A stretch of DNA of 64,000 nucleotides. Source: Bog-756 sp963830165 (GTDB lineage: Bacteria > Actinomycetota > Acidimicrobiia > Acidimicrobiales > RAAP-2). The notes under the pieces are model-generated. The model was given only the letters and a program-made list of their open reading frames with translations. It was not told the DNA's origin and searched no databases. Within the stretch, counting starts at the first letter, position 1. Every line of letters starts with the position of its first letter. Position numbers and translations under genes: made by a program. Location: NCBI GenBank assembly GCA_963830165.1, contig CAWHKZ010000007.1, forward strand, positions 248,001 to 312,000. Direction: 5' to 3'. Shown one piece after another: positions 34,002 to 41,738 of this stretch.

Positions 34002-35780
34002 TCAGAGGTACTGGCCCGTCCCCACCCGTTCGATGGAGCGGCCGCCGGTGGTCGCGTCGTGGTCGCTGATCAGGGTCCGGATGTAGACGATCCGCTCGCC
34101 CTTCTTGCCCGAGATCTTGGCCCAGTCGTCCGGGTTGGTGGTGTTCGGGAGGTCCTCGTTCTCCTTGTACTCCTGGCGGATCGAGTCGAGGAGGTCCTGG
34201 GTGCGGATGCCCCGTCCCTCGTTGGCGATGGCCCGCTTGATGGCCAGCTTCTTGGCCCGACGGACGATGTTCTCGATCATGGCCCCGGAGCTGAAGTCCC
34301 GGTAGTAGAGGATCTCCTTGTCGCCGTTCTGGTACGTGACCTCCAGGAACCGGTTCTCCTCGTCGTCCCGGTACATCTCGGCGACGGTGGACTCGATCAT
34401 CGCCTGGGTGGCCTTGCCCGGGTCGCCCCCACCGAGGGTGCGGACCTCGTCCGCGTCGAGCGGCAGGTCCGGGGTCAGGTACCGGGAGAAGATCTGGGTG
34501 GCCGCCGTCTCGTTCGGGCGCTCGATGCGGATCTTCACGTCGAGGCGGCCGGGTCGCAGGATGGCCGGGTCGATCAGGTCCTCGCGGTTCGACGCCCCGA
34601 TGACGATGACGTCCTTCAGCGTCTCCACCCCGTCGATCTCGGCGAGGAGCTGGGGCACGATGGTCGACTCCATGTCCGAGCTGATGCCCGTGCCGCGGGT
34701 GCGGAACAGCGAGTCCATCTCGTCGAAGAAGACGATGACCGGCACGCCCTCCTCCGACTTCTCCCGCGCCCGCTGGAACACGAGGCGGATCTGGCGCTCC
34801 GTCTCCCCCACGTACTTGTTGAGCAACTCGGGGCCCTTGATGTTGAGGAAGTAGCTGCGGGTGTTGGTGTTGCCCGTGACCTCGGCGACCTTCTTGGCCA
34901 GCGAGTTCGCCACCGCCTTGGCGATGAGCGTCTTGCCGCACCCCGGGGGCCCGTACAGCAGGATGCCCTTCGGGGCCGGCAGCCGGTGCTCGGTGTACAG
35001 CTCGCGGTACAGGTACGGGAGTTCGACGGCGTCGGTGATCGCCTCGATCTGGTCGTCGAGCCCGCCCACGTCGGCGTAGGTGACGTCGGGGACCTCCTCG
35101 AGCACCAGCTCCTCGACCTCGGGCCGGTCGAGCTTCTCGATCAGCAGTCCCGTCCGGCTCTCCATCAGGACCGTGTCGCCGGCGCGCAGCTTGACCCCGA
35201 GGAGCGAGTCGGCGAGGTCGGCGACCCGCTCCTCGTCGGCCCGCCCGTAGACGATGGCGCGGTTGCCGTCGTCGAGCAGCTCCTTCAGGACGACCACCTC
35301 GCCCTGCCGCTCGCCCTGGCGGGCCAGGATCACGTTGAGCGACTCGTTGAGGACGACTTCGTCGCCCCGCTTCAGGTCCGAGGACTCGATGTCCGGGTGG
35401 AGGGAGACGCGCATCTTGCGGCCGCCGGAGTACACGTCGACGGTGCCGTCGACGTTCATGCCGAGGAACGTGCCGTAGGCCGAGGGCGGCTGGGTCAGCT
35501 TCTCGACCTCGTCACGGAGGTTGGCGACGTGCTCCTTGGCCGTCTGGAGGGTGAAGGTCAGCTTCTCGTTCTGCGAGACGGCCTGGGCCAGCTGGCCCTT
35601 GGCCTCGAGGAGCTTCTCCTCCAGGGTCTGGACCCGGCGGGGGCTCTCCTGGAGCCGACGGCGGAGGACCGCCACCTCCTCCTCGGCCGTCAGGGCCCGG
35701 GCCCGCAGGATCTCCAGATCTTCCTCGTCCGCCGACCGGCGGCTGCCATCGCCATCGTCGAATTCAACCGTCGCAATCAC
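34002..35780 (-). CDS. arc: Proteasome-associated AAA ATPase ARC/Mpa
   Basis: About 592 aa from GTG 35780 ('VIATVEFDDGDG'); the frame stays open to GTG 35891, but the extra residues are low-complexity. Order: N-terminal coiled coil (about 25-105, binds Pup), two OB folds ('GTFLGMNVDGTVDVYSGGRK'), AAA domain with Walker A 'GPPGCGKTLIAKAVANSLAK', Walker B 'VIVFFDEMDSLF', and the C-terminal 'GTGQYL' tail that docks into PrcA. It unfolds pupylated proteins and feeds them to the 20S core. Starts the dop-pup-prcBA-pafA block. Confidence 0.96.
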   Translation of the reverse strand: MIATVEFDDGDGSRRSADEEDLEILRARALTAEEEVAVLRRRLQESPRRVQTLEEKLLEAKGQLAQAVSQNEKLTFTLQTAKEHVANLRDEVEKLTQPPSAYGTFLGMNVDGTVDVYSGGRKMRVSLHPDIESSDLKRGDEVVLNESLNVILARQGERQGEVVVLKELLDDGNRAIVYGRADEERVADLADSLLGVKLRAGDTVLMESRTGLLIEKLDRPEVEELVLEEVPDVTYADVGGLDDQIEAITDAVELPYLYRELYTEHRLPAPKGILLYGPPGCGKTLIAKAVANSLAKKVAEVTGNTNTRSYFLNIKGPELLNKYVGETERQIRLVFQRAREKSEEGVPVIVFFDEMDSLFRTRGTGISSDMESTIVPQLLAEIDGVETLKDVIVIGASNREDLIDPAILRPGRLDVKIRIERPNETAATQIFSRYLTPDLPLDADEVRTLGGGDPGKATQAMIESTVAEMYRDDEENRFLEVTYQNGDKEILYYRDFSSGAMIENIVRRAKKLAIKRAIANEGRGIRTQDLLDSIRQEYKENEDLPNTTNPDDWAKISGKKGERIVYIRTLISDHDATTGGRSIERVGTGQYL

Positions 35781-35903
35781 CTCGTTCGAGCTGGGTTCCT
35801 CGCTTCCGACCCTACACCGGGCGGCCTGCGGTTCCGTCGTCCTCCCTCCCCCGGACGCCCTCCCGGCCCGGCCCACCGCCGACCGGGCCACGGGTGTCGC
35901 TCC

Positions 35904-35962
35904 AGCTACGGTGACCGTCTGCCGATGGCGTTCGTACAGCTACGGTGACCGTCTGCCGATGG
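35904..35962. promoter_or_regulatory. Two 25-bp direct repeats with palindromic core in the arc/ferredoxin divergent region
   Basis: Identical 25-bp copies at 35904-35928 and 35938-35962, 34 bp apart start to start. Each contains the palindrome acggtgaccgt (35908-35918 and 35942-35952). They lie between the divergent arc and ferredoxin genes, as expected for a pair of operators, about three helical turns apart. The binding protein is unknown. Confidence 0.6.
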
Positions 35963-36107
35963 TGCCTGCACAGCGGATAGCATGACGCGAGCAACGGGCC
36001 CGCCACCCCATGGGGGTGCGACGGGAACGACCCCGTCGGCCGCCGGGAACCCGAGGACCCGGGTCCCACGCGTTCGAGCCGAGAGACATGTAGGAGTGAC
36101 ATAGCTG

Positions 36108-36344
36108 ATGAAGGTCTGGATCGACCAAGATCTCTGCACGGGAGACGGCCTCTGCGAGGAGATCGCGCCCGCGGTCTTCACTCTGCTCGACGACGGCCTC
36201 GCCTACGTCAAGGAAGGCGCCGACGTGAGGAACGAGCCCGGGGGTTCGGCCGGCATGGCCGCCGTGCCCGGTGAGCTCGAGGACGCCGTCGTCGAGGCCT
36301 CCGAGGAGTGTCCCGGCGAGTGCATCTTCATCGAGCAGAGCTGA
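36108..36344 (+). CDS. Small ferredoxin, probably [3Fe-4S] type
   Basis: 78 aa from ATG 36108 with taggag upstream. Electron carrier: Cys pattern 'DLCTGDGLCEEIAPAVF' (C-x5-C) and 'ECPGECIFIE' (the CP motif with an additional Cys). This C-x5-C...CP layout is typical for [3Fe-4S] ferredoxins of actinobacteria, often partners of P450s. No P450 is in the window. A ferredoxin next to arc is, as I recall, seen in other actinobacteria, so the link may be old. Confidence 0.88.
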   Translation: MKVWIDQDLCTGDGLCEEIAPAVFTLLDDGLAYVKEGADVRNEPGGSAGMAAVPGELEDAVVEASEECPGECIFIEQS

Positions 36345-36383
36345 CCGGACCCGGGGGCGGCCCCACCGGGCCGGCGGCCCGCG

Positions 36384-37109
36384 TCACCCGCCGATGACCT
36401 CGCGCCGCGGGTCCGGCGCGAAGTAGCCGGTGGCGCGCACACCGTCGACGGAGCGGACCAGCGCGTCGAGTTCGGCGGTCACCGCCACCCCGTCGGGGAT
36501 CACCAGGTCGCCCAGCACCTCACCCGACTCGGTCAGCACCGGACCGTCCTTGCCCGACCCCGACCGCAGCACCGTGGTCAGCCCGGTGCGCTCCCCGATC
36601 GCGGCCACCGTCGCGAAGATGCCGCGCGGGCGCAGCGCCAACGGCAGCGGTGCGCCGCCCAGGACGGCCACCCGCTTCGTGTCGTCGACCACGATCAGGC
36701 CGAGGTCGGCGGCGGCCAGTACGGCCCGCTCGCGCTGCATCGCCCCACCCCGTCCCTTGACGAGGGCACCCTCGGGGTCCACCTGGTCGGCCCCGTCGAA
36801 GGCCACCGCCACCCGATTCCCGGCCAGGGGCACAACGGCCAGGCCGGCCGCCGTGGCGTACCACTCCATCTCGTAGCTCGACGCGCACAGCCCGAGGTCC
36901 GGCGGGAGCCGGTCCCGCCGCTCGGCCAGGGCCAGGAGGGTGAGGAAGGACGTCGACCCCGAACCGAGGCCCACCCGGGGGGCGGCTCCCTCCGAGGTGA
37001 GCACGGCCTCGATGCGGTCCGCCGCCCTCGTCGCCAGACGGAGCTTGGCGTCGGGCGCGGTGATCTCGGTCGGCCAACGGAGGCTGGCGTAGGGCTCGAC
37101 GGTGGGCAC
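36384..37109 (-). CDS. rpiA: Ribose-5-phosphate isomerase A
   Basis: 241 aa. Interconverts ribose 5-phosphate and ribulose 5-phosphate in the pentose phosphate pathway. Motifs: phosphate loop 'VGLGSGSTSFLTLLALAER', 'AVAFDGADQVDPEGALVKGR' with the catalytic Asp/Lys region, 'GGAMQRERAVLAAADLGLIV', and 'VLTESGEVLGDLVI' near the C-terminus. Other pathway genes sit at 41.7-48.2 kb. Frame intact. Confidence 0.9.
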   Translation of the reverse strand: MPTVEPYASLRWPTEITAPDAKLRLATRAADRIEAVLTSEGAAPRVGLGSGSTSFLTLLALAERRDRLPPDLGLCASSYEMEWYATAAGLAVVPLAGNRVAVAFDGADQVDPEGALVKGRGGAMQRERAVLAAADLGLIVVDDTKRVAVLGGAPLPLALRPRGIFATVAAIGERTGLTTVLRSGSGKDGPVLTESGEVLGDLVIPDGVAVTAELDALVRSVDGVRATGYFAPDPRREVIGG

Positions 37110-37142
37110 GGGACCTTGGTACCTCGGACCGGGCGGTTCCGT

Positions 37143-38132
37143 CTACCCGACGTCGGGATCGTCGTCCGGACGCCCGGTGCCGCCCCCGTCGTCAGCCGGG
37201 TCGTCACTCCCGTCGTCGTCGTCGGCGGCAGCCTCGCCACGCACGGGGACGGACTTCCCGGGGGGCGGCACCCAGCCGACCGGCCCGCCCGGCTTGGAGC
37301 CGAGCTCCTCGGGTCGCAGCAGCCGTGCCGTGGTGAGGAAGCCGGTGTGGCCCACCATGCGGTGGTCGGGGCGCACCGAGCGGTCCTCGATGTGCCACGT
37401 CCGGTGCAGCACCTCGAGCGTTCCCGGCATGCCGAAGTCACTCTCCTCGAGGGCGTGCCGGAACTGGGCCGTCTGGTTGATGGTCGGCAGGTAGGCGCAG
37501 ACGAGGCCGCCCGAGCGCAGCGCCACCGTGGCGTGGGGCACCACCCGCCACGGCTCGGGCAGGTCGAGCACGATCCGGTCCAGTCCCCGCTCGTCGATCC
37601 CGTCGTAGACGTCACGCAGCTCCACCCGGTAGTCGGCGTCGTCTCCGACCATGGCGACCACGTTGTTGTGGGCCCGGTTGGCGAAGTCCTCGCGTAGCTC
37701 GTAGCCCACGACCGAGGCCCCGGCCCGCAGCAGGGCCATGGACAGGGCACCTGACCCGACCCCGGCCTCGAGCACCCGGACACCCGGGGCGATGTCGGCT
37801 TCCATCAGGATGGCGGCCAGGTCCTTCGGGTAGATGACCTGCGCTCCCCGGGGCATCTTCAGCACCATGTCGGACAGTGTCGGCCGGACCACCAGGAACC
37901 GGCGACCGGTGCTGCCGAAGACGGTGGCGCCCTCGTAGGCGCCGATGAGGTCGTTGTGGGCCACGATGCCGACGTGGGTGTGGAAGGTGGCGTCGGTCCG
38001 CAGGGTCAACAGGTACCTGCGCTTCTTGGCGTCGACCAGCAGGACCTTCTCGCCGGCACGCAACAGGCTCCGATCGGCGGGGTCGGGGACGGCACCGCCG
38101 CCGGCCGCGTCGGCTCCCCCTGCGGGGTCCAC
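37143..38132 (-). CDS. trmI: tRNA (adenine-58-N1)-methyltransferase TrmI
   Basis: 329 aa from GTG 38132, six bases after the upstream stop; the frame is open further but overlaps that gene. SAM-dependent m1A58 methylation of tRNA. N-terminal beta domain ('GEKVLLVDAKKRRYLLTLRT'), then 'RGAQVIYPKDLAAILMEADI', SAM loop 'VLEAGVGSGALSMALLRAGA', 'VGYELREDFANRAHNNVVAM', and 'IVLDLPEPWRVVPHA'. The C-terminal 40 aa are an acidic disordered tail ('ADDDDGSDDPADDGGG'). Proximity to the proteasome locus matches mycobacteria. Confidence 0.93.
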   Translation of the reverse strand: MDPAGGADAAGGGAVPDPADRSLLRAGEKVLLVDAKKRRYLLTLRTDATFHTHVGIVAHNDLIGAYEGATVFGSTGRRFLVVRPTLSDMVLKMPRGAQVIYPKDLAAILMEADIAPGVRVLEAGVGSGALSMALLRAGASVVGYELREDFANRAHNNVVAMVGDDADYRVELRDVYDGIDERGLDRIVLDLPEPWRVVPHATVALRSGGLVCAYLPTINQTAQFRHALEESDFGMPGTLEVLHRTWHIEDRSVRPDHRMVGHTGFLTTARLLRPEELGSKPGGPVGWVPPPGKSVPVRGEAAADDDDGSDDPADDGGGTGRPDDDPDVG

Positions 38133-38137
38133 GGAGC

Positions 38138-38341
38138 TCAGGAGCTCGACGGGTCCGGGGGACCCGACCTGATGAACAGGCGCTCCCCCGGCTTCAACTT
38201 GGTCCGGTAGACGACGTCCTCGCTGCGACGGGCCCGGATCAGCATCCACAGCGCCGCACCGACCACGAACCACGCCGCGTTGTGCCCGCGCATGCCCCGG
38301 CCGATCGAACGGACCTGCAGGTAGCGGAGGATGGTCTCCAC
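38138..38341 (-). CDS. Small membrane protein upstream of trmI
   Basis: 67 aa from GTG 38341. One hydrophobic segment 'HNAAWFVVGAALWMLIRARR' followed by a basic/polar tail 'KLKPGERLFIRSGPPDP'. It ends six bases before trmI and starts four bases after the previous gene, so it is within an operon. Similar short proteins occur in Acidimicrobiia; function unknown. Confidence 0.7.
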   Translation of the reverse strand: METILRYLQVRSIGRGMRGHNAAWFVVGAALWMLIRARRSEDVVYRTKLKPGERLFIRSGPPDPSSS

Positions 38342-38345
38342 CGGA

Positions 38346-38559
38346 TCAGATCCTCCGGACTTCGACGATGGTCGACTTGCGACGCCCCATGCGACGACCG
38401 ATCAGGAACACCACGGCCACGGACACCACGACGACGGCCAGCCCGATGGCCAGGGCCTGGGACTTGGCCTCCTGGGCCTCCTCGGTGACCCCGCCGGTCA
38501 GGTCGCGCGAGCTTGGCCTCGATCTGGTCCCGGGTGATCTTCTCGTCGGCCGTGGTCAT
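38346..38559 (-). CDS. Small single-helix membrane protein (one frameshift)
   Basis: About 71 aa from ATG 38559. 'MTTADEKITRDQIEAKLA' then, after a frame change at about 38510, 'DLTGGVTEEAQEAKSQALAI' and a membrane helix 'AVVVVSVAVVFLIGRRMGRR' ending 'VEVRRI'. The layout resembles DUF3618-type proteins of actinobacteria. The break lies in a cgcgcg run (one extra or two missing bases). Confidence 0.6.
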
Positions 38560-38918
38560 GCCTGCTCCTTGTCGGACGGGGTGTTCGGGGTCTGGCCGCG
38601 GCCCACGGCCTTGACGGCCAGGAAGGCGATGAAGACGACCACCACGATGCAGATCACGTAGGGGATCCAGGACAGGTTGCCGGTGAAGGTGGTTCCGGTC
38701 TCCCCCTGGAGGAGGCGGAGGAATCCGACGGCCAGCACCGCGAGTCCCACCGACAGCGCCACCGAACCCACGACACCGAAGACGATGTAGCGGCCCAGGC
38801 CCTTGACCGGGTCGATGGTCTCCTGCTTGATGTAGTCGACGACGAGGGCGATGACCTCCTGGCCCTCGTCGCGCAGGTCGCCCAGCCCCCTCCTGCCGTC
38901 CTTCCGGCCTGGCGCCAC
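38556..38918 (-). CDS. Actinobacterial holin-like (phage holin superfamily III-type) membrane protein
   Basis: 120 aa from GTG 38918 with gaggagg five bases upstream. 'ALVVDYIKQETIDPVKGLGR' precedes two helices, 'YIVFGVVGSVALSVGLAVLA' and 'WIPYVICIVVVVFIAFLAVK'. The pattern matches small holin-X-like proteins commonly encoded next to DUF3618-type genes; despite the name most are not phage genes. Overlaps the following gene by ATGA. Confidence 0.7.
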   Translation of the reverse strand: MAPGRKDGRRGLGDLRDEGQEVIALVVDYIKQETIDPVKGLGRYIVFGVVGSVALSVGLAVLAVGFLRLLQGETGTTFTGNLSWIPYVICIVVVVFIAFLAVKAVGRGQTPNTPSDKEQA

Positions 38919-39049
38919 GTTCCTCCTCGGGTGCTCGCCCGGTGCCCGGCCCGGTGCCGGTACCACCGCCGACCCCTCCACGGCCCGCCTCGTGGCGGGA
39001 CGCGGCGATCGGACTGCCCAACCTTAGCCAGGCCGGCCCCGCCCCCGGC

Positions 39050-39460
39050 TCACTCCCGCTCGGTGAAGAGGTAGGTGGAGCTGGCCCGGGCCACCACCCG
39101 GCCGGTGTCGTCCACCACCTCGGCCTCGGCGAACGCCACCCGGGACCCGCCCGAGACGATCTCCGCCGTGCACTCGAGCATGCCGCCCACCTTCGCCGCG
39201 GCCAGGAAGCTGGTCTTCATCTCGACGTTGGACGCGAACACCTTGCGCCCGGCCCCGCGGGCGTACGTCACTGCCGCCGAGCCCATGGCCGAGTCGGCCA
39301 TGGCGCCGAGGAATCCCCCTTGGAGGATGCCGGCCGGGTTGGCGAACCGCTCGTCGGCCCGCATCCGCCACACCGTCCGGCCCGGCGCCGACTTGTCGAC
39401 GCAGGTCATGCCGAGGGTCAGCTCGCAGTTGGGGGGAACCTGGATCCGGGGGTCGGCCAC
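39050..39460 (-). CDS. PaaI-family hotdog thioesterase
   Basis: 136 aa from GTG 39460. Hydrolyses acyl-CoA thioesters. Hotdog motifs: 'ANPAGILQGGFLGAMADSAM', the long central helix, 'KTSFLAAAKVGGMLECTAEI', and 'EVVDDTGRVVARASSTYLF'. The 'LQGGFLGAMAD' stretch carries the usual catalytic region. Substrate unknown. Divergent from the cupin gene. Confidence 0.88.
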   Translation of the reverse strand: MADPRIQVPPNCELTLGMTCVDKSAPGRTVWRMRADERFANPAGILQGGFLGAMADSAMGSAAVTYARGAGRKVFASNVEMKTSFLAAAKVGGMLECTAEIVSGGSRVAFAEAEVVDDTGRVVARASSTYLFTERE

Positions 39461-39515
39461 GCCGTGACGATACCGCCGGCGGCACGGCGGCCCACGCAGC
39501 GGCGATACTGGGCAC

Positions 39516-40532
39516 ATGGCCATCGACGCGCACGACGGTCCGGCACCGGTCCTCCTGGTCGGTGAAGCCACCGAGGACTGGACCGGGGACGCCCGCTTCC
39601 ACGAATACTCGGTCGCCGCCGACCCGGTCGGCTCCGGGGCCATCCCCCCCGTGCCGGTCGAGCGCTTCTCCCCCGACGTCCATTCCGGGCCCGGCACCCG
39701 CCTCGTGCCACTCGACCTGTCGGCGGGGCTCGGCGTCCCCTACCCGGCCACCAGTCCGGCGCTGCTGGCCGCCTTCGTGGTACTCGAGCCGGACCAGTCG
39801 CTGGTGACCACGCCCGACGCCAGCAGCGAGCTCTACCACGTGATCGAGGGCGCCGGCCGCACCGAGTTCGAGCGACCGCGGGTCGCAACGGCCGGGGACC
39901 GGGCCCCGGCCGGCGGGACGGTGGCCTGGGGGGCCGGCGACTTCGTGACCCTCCCGTCCGGCTGCACGGCCCGGCACACCGCCGACCCCGGGGCCCGTGC
40001 CCTCCTCTACCGGGTGACCGACGCCCCGCTGCTCGCCTACCTCGGCGTGACGCCGGGACCGGCCCGGTTCGCCCCGACCCGCTACGACGCGGCGACCGCC
40101 CGGGCCCGCCTGGCCGAGGTCGAGTCCCATCCCGACGCCGCCTCGCGCAACCGGGTCAGCATCCTCCTCGGCAACGCCGCCCATCCGCAGACCCTCACGG
40201 TGACCCACACGCTCTGGGCGATGCTCGGCGTCCTGCCCGCCGACCGGGTCCAGCGGCCCCACCGCCACCAGAGCGTGGCCCTCGACCTCATCACCGACTG
40301 CGCACCGGGCTGCTACACGCTGGTGGGCCGCGAGGTCGACGAGCGGGGCGACATCGTCGACCCCGAACGGGTCGAGTGGGAGGGTGCCGGGGCGTTCGTC
40401 ACCCCGCCCGGCCTCTGGCACAGCCACCACAACGAGTCGGGACGGCCGGCCCATCTGGTCCCCGTCCAGGACGCCGGCCTCCATACCTACCTGCGCTCGC
40501 TCGACATCCGGTTCGCCGCCACGGGCGCGTGA
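39516..40532 (+). CDS. Bicupin protein, gentisate-dioxygenase-like
   Basis: 338 aa. Two cupin domains. The first has 'ASSELYHVIEGAGRTEFERP' and 'WGAGDFVTLPSGCTARHTA'; the second has 'PHRHQSVALDLITDCAPGCY' and 'GAGAFVTPPGLWHSHHNESG'. The second contains the His residues expected to bind Fe(II), so ring-cleavage dioxygenase or isomerase activity is possible. Family members include gentisate 1,2-dioxygenases; the N-terminal 40 aa are unlike those. Its stop overlaps the start of the FIST gene (GTGA). Confidence 0.75.
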   Translation: MAIDAHDGPAPVLLVGEATEDWTGDARFHEYSVAADPVGSGAIPPVPVERFSPDVHSGPGTRLVPLDLSAGLGVPYPATSPALLAAFVVLEPDQSLVTTPDASSELYHVIEGAGRTEFERPRVATAGDRAPAGGTVAWGAGDFVTLPSGCTARHTADPGARALLYRVTDAPLLAYLGVTPGPARFAPTRYDAATARARLAEVESHPDAASRNRVSILLGNAAHPQTLTVTHTLWAMLGVLPADRVQRPHRHQSVALDLITDCAPGCYTLVGREVDERGDIVDPERVEWEGAGAFVTPPGLWHSHHNESGRPAHLVPVQDAGLHTYLRSLDIRFAATGA

Positions 40533-41728
40533 GCCCGGCCGCGTTCGCGAGCGCACTCTCCCGCCACCCGGTCACCAGCCAAGCCACCGGCGAGGTGGTG
40601 GGCGCCGTCCTGGAGGAGGTCGGCGAGCGGCCCGACCTCGTCGTGGTGACCGTCACCCGGTCCCATGCCGGGGCGCTCGAGGACGTGGTGGCCGTCGTCG
40701 ACGCCCTGCTCCACCCGCTGGCCCTGATCGGCTGCGCCGCCGAGTCGGTGGTGGGATCGGGCACCGAGGTCGAGGAGCTTCCCGCCGTGAGCCTGTGGGC
40801 CGGCCAGGTGGGCCCGCTGCGCACGGCCACCCTGTCGGCCACCCGACACCCTGACGACTCGTGGGACGTGAGGGGCTGGCCCGGCGACGTCGGCTTCGCC
40901 CCGTCGGCCGCCATCGTGCTCGCCGACCCCTTCACCTTCCCGGCGGCCGACCTGTTCGCCCACGTGGCCGGGCGCCATCCCGGGCTGCCCGTCATCGGCG
41001 GGTACGCCTCGGGCGCCTCGGGGCCCGGGGGGACGCGCCTCGCCCTCGGCGACCGGGTCGTGTCGAGCGGCGCCGTGGCCGTCCTCCTCGGACCGGCCAC
41101 CGACGTGGTCCCGGTGCTGTCCCAGGGGTGCCGGCCCTTCGGCCGGATGCTGACCGTCACCAAGGTCGAGCGCAACCTGGTGCTGGAGATCGCCGGGCGC
41201 CCGGCCATGGAGTGCATGGTGGACGAGATCGCCGAGCACCTCGGCCGCGACGACATCGCCGGCATCGAGGGCAACGGGCTCATGCTCGGGCGGTGCGTCG
41301 ACGACAGCCTCCTCGACCCGGGACCGCGTGACCTCCTCTTCCGTCCGCTGCTCGGCGTCGAGCGGTCCTCCGGGGCCCTGTCGGTGGAGGACCGGGTACC
41401 CCTGGGCGACACGGTCCAGTTCGCCCTGCGCGATGCGACCACGGCGGCGGGCGACCTCGTCACCGCGCTGGCCGGCCGGCGGGCCGACGCCGCCCTGCTG
41501 TTCACCTGCAACGGACGCGGCACCCGGCTGTTCGACGTGCCCCACCACGACGCCGGCGGGCTGGCCGCCGCCCTCGGTCCGGTGCCGGTGGGCGGGCTGT
41601 TCGCAGCCGGTGAGTTCGGGCCGGTGGGCGGGTCCAACTTCGTCCACAGCTTCGCCGCCTCGGTCGCCCTGTTCCGTCTGCGTTACGGCCCGTCGCCGGA
41701 TACACATCCCCTGATGCCCGGCCGGTAG
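40529..41728 (+). CDS. FIST-domain (FIST N/C) protein
   Basis: 399 aa from GTG 40529. FIST N-terminal domain (about 25-200: 'RPDLVVVTVTRSHAGALEDV', 'LIGCAAESVVGSGTEVEELP', 'LPVIGGYASGASGPGGTRLA') and FIST-C domain (about 215-375: 'VLEIAGRPAMECMVDEIAEH', 'ALLFTCNGRGTRLFDVPHHD', 'VGGLFAAGEFGPVGGSNFVH'). FIST proteins are thought to bind small ligands such as amino acids in signalling, but this one has no attached signalling domain. Translationally coupled to the cupin gene, which suggests they share a ligand or substrate (inference). Confidence 0.88.
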   Translation: MSPAAFASALSRHPVTSQATGEVVGAVLEEVGERPDLVVVTVTRSHAGALEDVVAVVDALLHPLALIGCAAESVVGSGTEVEELPAVSLWAGQVGPLRTATLSATRHPDDSWDVRGWPGDVGFAPSAAIVLADPFTFPAADLFAHVAGRHPGLPVIGGYASGASGPGGTRLALGDRVVSSGAVAVLLGPATDVVPVLSQGCRPFGRMLTVTKVERNLVLEIAGRPAMECMVDEIAEHLGRDDIAGIEGNGLMLGRCVDDSLLDPGPRDLLFRPLLGVERSSGALSVEDRVPLGDTVQFALRDATTAAGDLVTALAGRRADAALLFTCNGRGTRLFDVPHHDAGGLAAALGPVPVGGLFAAGEFGPVGGSNFVHSFAASVALFRLRYGPSPDTHPLMPGR

Positions 41729-41738
41729 GGTTTGGCCG

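Noticed and set aside
32511..35948. 1,145-codon plus-strand open frame across dop and arc
   Set aside because: Shadow of two intact, conserved minus-strand genes; composition is typical of antisense high-GC frames.
38556..38918. Holin-like gene as evidence of a prophage
   Set aside because: The gene sits in a chromosomal operon with trmI and small membrane genes; no other phage gene is present, and such holin-like proteins are ordinary in actinobacteria.
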